The translations under genes were made by a program, and so were the position numbers. Shown here piece after piece: positions 5,163 through 7,222 of a DNA stretch of 7,222 nt. Source of the DNA: an uncultured Bacteroidales bacterium. GTDB taxonomy: Bacteria; Bacteroidota; Bacteroidia; Bacteroidales; Paludibacteraceae. Each line of letters opens with the position of its first letter. Position 1 is the first letter of the stretch. Location of the stretch: NCBI GenBank assembly GCA_900556095.1, contig USNU01000070.1, positions 1 through 7,222 of the forward strand, given 5' to 3'. Under the pieces are notes generated by a model that saw only the letters and a program-made list of their open reading frames with translations, was not told the DNA's origin and did no database searches.

Positions 5163-6923
5163 TTAAGCAATTATGCGTAAAATATCTTCCGCTATCTGTT
5201 CATCAAGCAGACGGTTGTCGGCAAGCAACTGATGCAGGTCGAAGCGGTCGTACAGGTCTTTTTTTATTCCGCCCACCAGCACTTTCATGTCCGATGTACC
5301 GTAGTAGGCGGCTATGCGTTCTCCAAACCCGCCGTCTTTGCTGCCGTCCTCCAGGGTTACCACCAACCGATGTTTGCTTTTTAGCCTGTCCAGAGTCGCT
5401 GTATCCACTGCGTTGAGGTAGCGCGGATTGATAAGTGTGGCATGCACTCCCTTGTCTGCAAGCAAGCGCACCACGTTTTCGCCTTTCTGATAGAACGAGC
5501 CGGCAGCGATAATCGCCACTTGTTCGCCCTCGCGCGTTATTTTGTAGTGTGGCTCATAGTCATACACACTATCCACCGTCTCCGTGGTGTGGTTCACTCC
5601 GTTGCCGGGTACGCGGATAGCAATCGGCTTCCTGTCCTGCAAAATTGCCCAACGCAACATCGCAAAATACTCCTCGCAACTCGTCGGTGCCAGATAAATC
5701 AGTCCGGGAATACTGCAAAGCATCGGTATGTCAAACAAACAGATATGTGTAATATCGTTCATTGTTCCTGCACCGCCCCACATCACATTGATAACCGCGG
5801 GGTTGGCATTGATACACAGGTCTTGCGCAATCTGGTCGTAGGTGCGTTGGATAAAGGTGCTGAATACCGTCCACACGGGGCGCAGACCGCCTTTTGCCAT
5901 ACCGGAAATCATCGCCACTGCCTGTTCTTCGGCTATGCCCATATCCAAATACTGTTCACCGGCTTCTGCCCGTTTCGCGGGGGTAAATCCACCGGCGGAG
6001 GGAGTGCCTGCCGTTACGGCAATCAGACTCTTGTCGTGCTTCATCTCGCGGAGCATCCAATCGCTGAACAGTTGCTCATAGGTCTCCTGCGCAGGTGTTG
6101 CAGGACGCTGCCCGTCTGCTCTGTCAAAGGGTGCGCTATAGTGCCAAGCCTCTTTGTCCTCTACCGCGGGCGCAAAACCGTGTCCTTTCTCGGTGTGGAT
6201 ATGCACTACCGTCGGTCGGGTGGTATCTTTCACGCTGCGAAATACATCTACCAATTTTGCTACGTTGTTACCCTCTTCCAAATATACATACTCAAATCCC
6301 CACGCCTTAAACCAATTGTGCGCACATCTCCCGCCGCTTTCGCGCAAGGCACGCAGGTTCTTGTAGATACCACCGTGATTCTCCGCGATAGACATCTCAT
6401 TGTCGTTCACCACAATAATTATGCCTGTACCGAGTTCCGATGCCTCGTCCAATCCCTCAAAAGCCTCGCCGCCCGAGAGAGAACCATCGCCAATGATGGC
6501 AATGATGTTTTCGTCGCTACCATGAATATCGCGGGCTTTCTGCAAACCGGTGGCAAGCGAGATAGATGTGGAGGTGTGTCCCACCTCAAAATTGTCATAT
6601 ATGGGACTCTCGTTGGGCGACGAGTAGCCGCTGATGGCGTTCATGGCATCAGTATCGCCCAGGAAACCGGCAGCGCGACCGGTCAGCACTTTGTGCGGGT
6701 AGCATTGGTGGCTGACATCGAACACCAATTTGTCTTTGGGCGCGTCAAACACATAGTGCAATGCCACGGTGGCTTCCACAAAACCGAGGTTCGGACCCAC
6801 ATGCCCGCCGTGCATACTCACACGACGCAAAACAGCACTGCGAACCTCATCGGCAACCACATTCAAGGCGGTAATGTCCAATTTCTTTAAGTCTGCCGGC
6901 GACTGAATTTTCTCAATGTACAT
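5163..6923 (-). CDS. DXS-like thiamine-diphosphate enzyme (divergent)
   Basis: A complete 586-residue transketolase-fold protein resembling 1-deoxy-D-xylulose-5-phosphate synthase, which joins pyruvate and glyceraldehyde 3-phosphate (GAP) at the head of the MEP isoprenoid pathway. Three domains are visible: a ThDP-pyrophosphate domain (about 1-270), a pyrimidine-binding domain (about 280-445) and a C-terminal transketolase domain (about 460-586). Present motifs are GGH41, S71-HQCYPHK, GHTSTSIS (115-122), the ThDP/metal motif G145-DG to N173-DNEMSI, catalytic Glu332 in GIAEEQAV, FSTFIQRTYDQ (354-364) and T392-H393. Differences matter: the 'DRAG' motif reads MWGG (381-384), and 'R-x-P-R-G' reads RVPGN (437-441), so the two arginines that contact the GAP phosphate in known DXS appear replaced by Trp382 and Gly440. 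It is also shorter than usual DXS (about 620-650). A paralogue with another acceptor substrate is therefore possible, and I give no gene symbol. It is first in the minus-strand block. Confidence 0.85.
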   Translation of the reverse strand: MYIEKIQSPADLKKLDITALNVVADEVRSAVLRRVSMHGGHVGPNLGFVEATVALHYVFDAPKDKLVFDVSHQCYPHKVLTGRAAGFLGDTDAMNAISGYSSPNESPIYDNFEVGHTSTSISLATGLQKARDIHGSDENIIAIIGDGSLSGGEAFEGLDEASELGTGIIIVVNDNEMSIAENHGGIYKNLRALRESGGRCAHNWFKAWGFEYVYLEEGNNVAKLVDVFRSVKDTTRPTVVHIHTEKGHGFAPAVEDKEAWHYSAPFDRADGQRPATPAQETYEQLFSDWMLREMKHDKSLIAVTAGTPSAGGFTPAKRAEAGEQYLDMGIAEEQAVAMISGMAKGGLRPVWTVFSTFIQRTYDQIAQDLCINANPAVINVMWGGAGTMNDITHICLFDIPMLCSIPGLIYLAPTSCEEYFAMLRWAILQDRKPIAIRVPGNGVNHTTETVDSVYDYEPHYKITREGEQVAIIAAGSFYQKGENVVRLLADKGVHATLINPRYLNAVDTATLDRLKSKHRLVVTLEDGSKDGGFGERIAAYYGTSDMKVLVGGIKKDLYDRFDLHQLLADNRLLDEQIAEDILRIIA

Positions 6924-6980
6924 AAAACAACGTAATTAAATAAGTGATTAAAACCGTGTTGAAGTATTTTTTTTACGCTG

Positions 6981-7011
6981 CAAAATTACTGCTTTCCGGT
7001 GGAATAACCAA
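6981..7011 (-). promoter_or_regulatory. Candidate Bacteroidetes promoter for the minus-strand block
   Basis: On the minus strand, TAATTTTG (6988 down to 6981) matches the Bacteroidetes -7 consensus TAnnTTTG exactly. About 20 bases upstream, TTG/TTGG (7011 down to 7008) fits a weak -33 box. Transcription would start near 6975, by a run of eight A on the transcribed-sense strand (6974-6967), giving a leader of about 50 bases before the ATG at 6923. This would drive the DXS-like gene and probably the four genes behind it. The call rests on consensus match and spacing only. Confidence 0.5.
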
Positions 7012-7065
7012 TACCTCTAATTCCGAACATATTACCCGAATTACGGAAAGTACAGACGGAGGTGA

Positions 7066-7074
7066 GGGGGGGGG
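7066..7074. repeat. Homopolymer run of nine G
   Basis: Nine consecutive G on the plus strand within a purine-rich stretch, 143 bases upstream of the DXS-like start. Such tracts are prone to slipped-strand length change and can also cause sequencing errors. It lies outside any supported gene and upstream of the predicted promoter, so any effect on transcription would be indirect. Confidence 0.75.
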
Positions 7075-7139
7075 CGGAAGACGACTTTGTCATCAGAAGA
7101 GGTGCGACCACTGATGGCTGCCAAAGGGTCGCTCAAGAG

Positions 7140-7147
7140 TATCTTTG
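7140..7147 (+). promoter_or_regulatory. Possible rightward -7 box
   Basis: TATCTTTG matches the Bacteroidetes -7 consensus TAnnTTTG on the plus strand. I see no TTTG or TTG at the expected -33 distance (around 7116-7119), so the match may be chance. If real, transcription would begin near 7153, directly ahead of the 11-base repeat array, placing the repeats in the leader of a gene outside the window. Confidence 0.35.
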
Positions 7148-7156
7148 CCCTTGCTT

Positions 7157-7222
7157 GAAAGTATTTAGAAAGTATTCATATGTATCGGTTATGTATCGGT
7201 TATGTATCGGTTATCCTATACG
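7157..7222. repeat. Array of six 11-base units at the right edge
   Basis: The final 66 bases divide exactly into six 11-base units: gaaagtattta, gaaagtattca, then tatgtatcggt three times without change, then tatcctatacg. So there are two near-identical A-type units, three identical B-type units and one diverged unit, all in one 11-base register. The array reaches the window edge and may continue. The last unit contains tatccta, the reverse complement of taggata, which is part of the repeat unit at 409-419 ahead of the efflux gene. Phased protein-binding sites or a variable-number tandem repeat are both possible. Confidence 0.8.

Larger units (their letters stand above)
6924..7222. other. Intergenic region upstream of the DXS-like gene
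   Basis: This 299-base stretch to the right edge has no supported coding sequence. It contains, from left to right: a likely minus-strand promoter (6981-7011), a run of nine G (7066-7074), a plus-strand -7-like box (7140-7147) and an array of 11-base units (7157-7222). If a gene beyond the edge points right, this is a divergent promoter region; that cannot be verified here. Confidence 0.6.

Noticed and set aside
5442..6890. Long plus-strand open frame opposite the DXS-like gene (482 codons)
   Set aside because: It is the antisense of a well-supported enzyme gene, its translation shows no domain pattern, and it is rich in His, Cys and Arg as expected for an antisense frame.

Overview
The window looks like a chromosomal piece of a Bacteroidota genome, most likely order Bacteroidales. 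The grounds are: no Shine-Dalgarno-like sequence ahead of the starts I inspected, A/T-rich leaders, candidate promoters with the Bacteroidetes -7 box TAnnTTTG, Bacteroidetes-style lipoprotein and signal peptides, and gene families typical of gut Bacteroidales. Genus and species cannot be told from this sequence alone.

Layout. Positions 2-319 (+) are the C-terminal end of an RND-type inner-membrane efflux pump. After a 149-base gap containing 11-base tandem repeats and a small palindrome comes a complete TolC/OprM-like outer-membrane efflux lipoprotein gene (469-1863, +); together they are the end of a tripartite efflux locus. A 300-base convergent intergenic region (1864-2163) follows, dominated by a long, almost perfect hairpin at 1873-1933. 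The rest is a five-gene minus-strand block with gaps of only 30-38 bases, probably one transcript. In transcription order it holds: a DXS-like thiamine-diphosphate enzyme (6923-5163), an AraC-family regulator (5129-4239), a flavodoxin with a lipoprotein signal (4208-3591), an exported carboxymuconolactone-decarboxylase/cupin fusion (3552-2734), and an iron-sulfur-flavoprotein-like FMN protein (2700-2164). The last 299 bases (6924-7222) hold a plausible promoter for this block, a run of nine G, and a striking array of six 11-base units running off the window edge.

How the genes may work together. The efflux genes would form an inner-membrane-to-outer-membrane export channel with an adaptor encoded upstream of the window. 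The minus-strand block reads as a small redox/stress module under an AraC regulator: two flavin proteins and a small-molecule-modifying enzyme, two of the three apparently carrying export signals. The first gene resembles DXS but lacks two arginines that in true DXS contact the phosphate of glyceraldehyde 3-phosphate, so its role in isoprenoid synthesis is doubtful.

The most noteworthy items are the 11-base-period repeat arrays in two separate intergenic regions, the long hairpin between convergent genes, the divergent DXS-like enzyme, and the apparently exported flavodoxin/cupin pair. I see no CRISPR array, tRNA, rRNA, transposase or phage gene.
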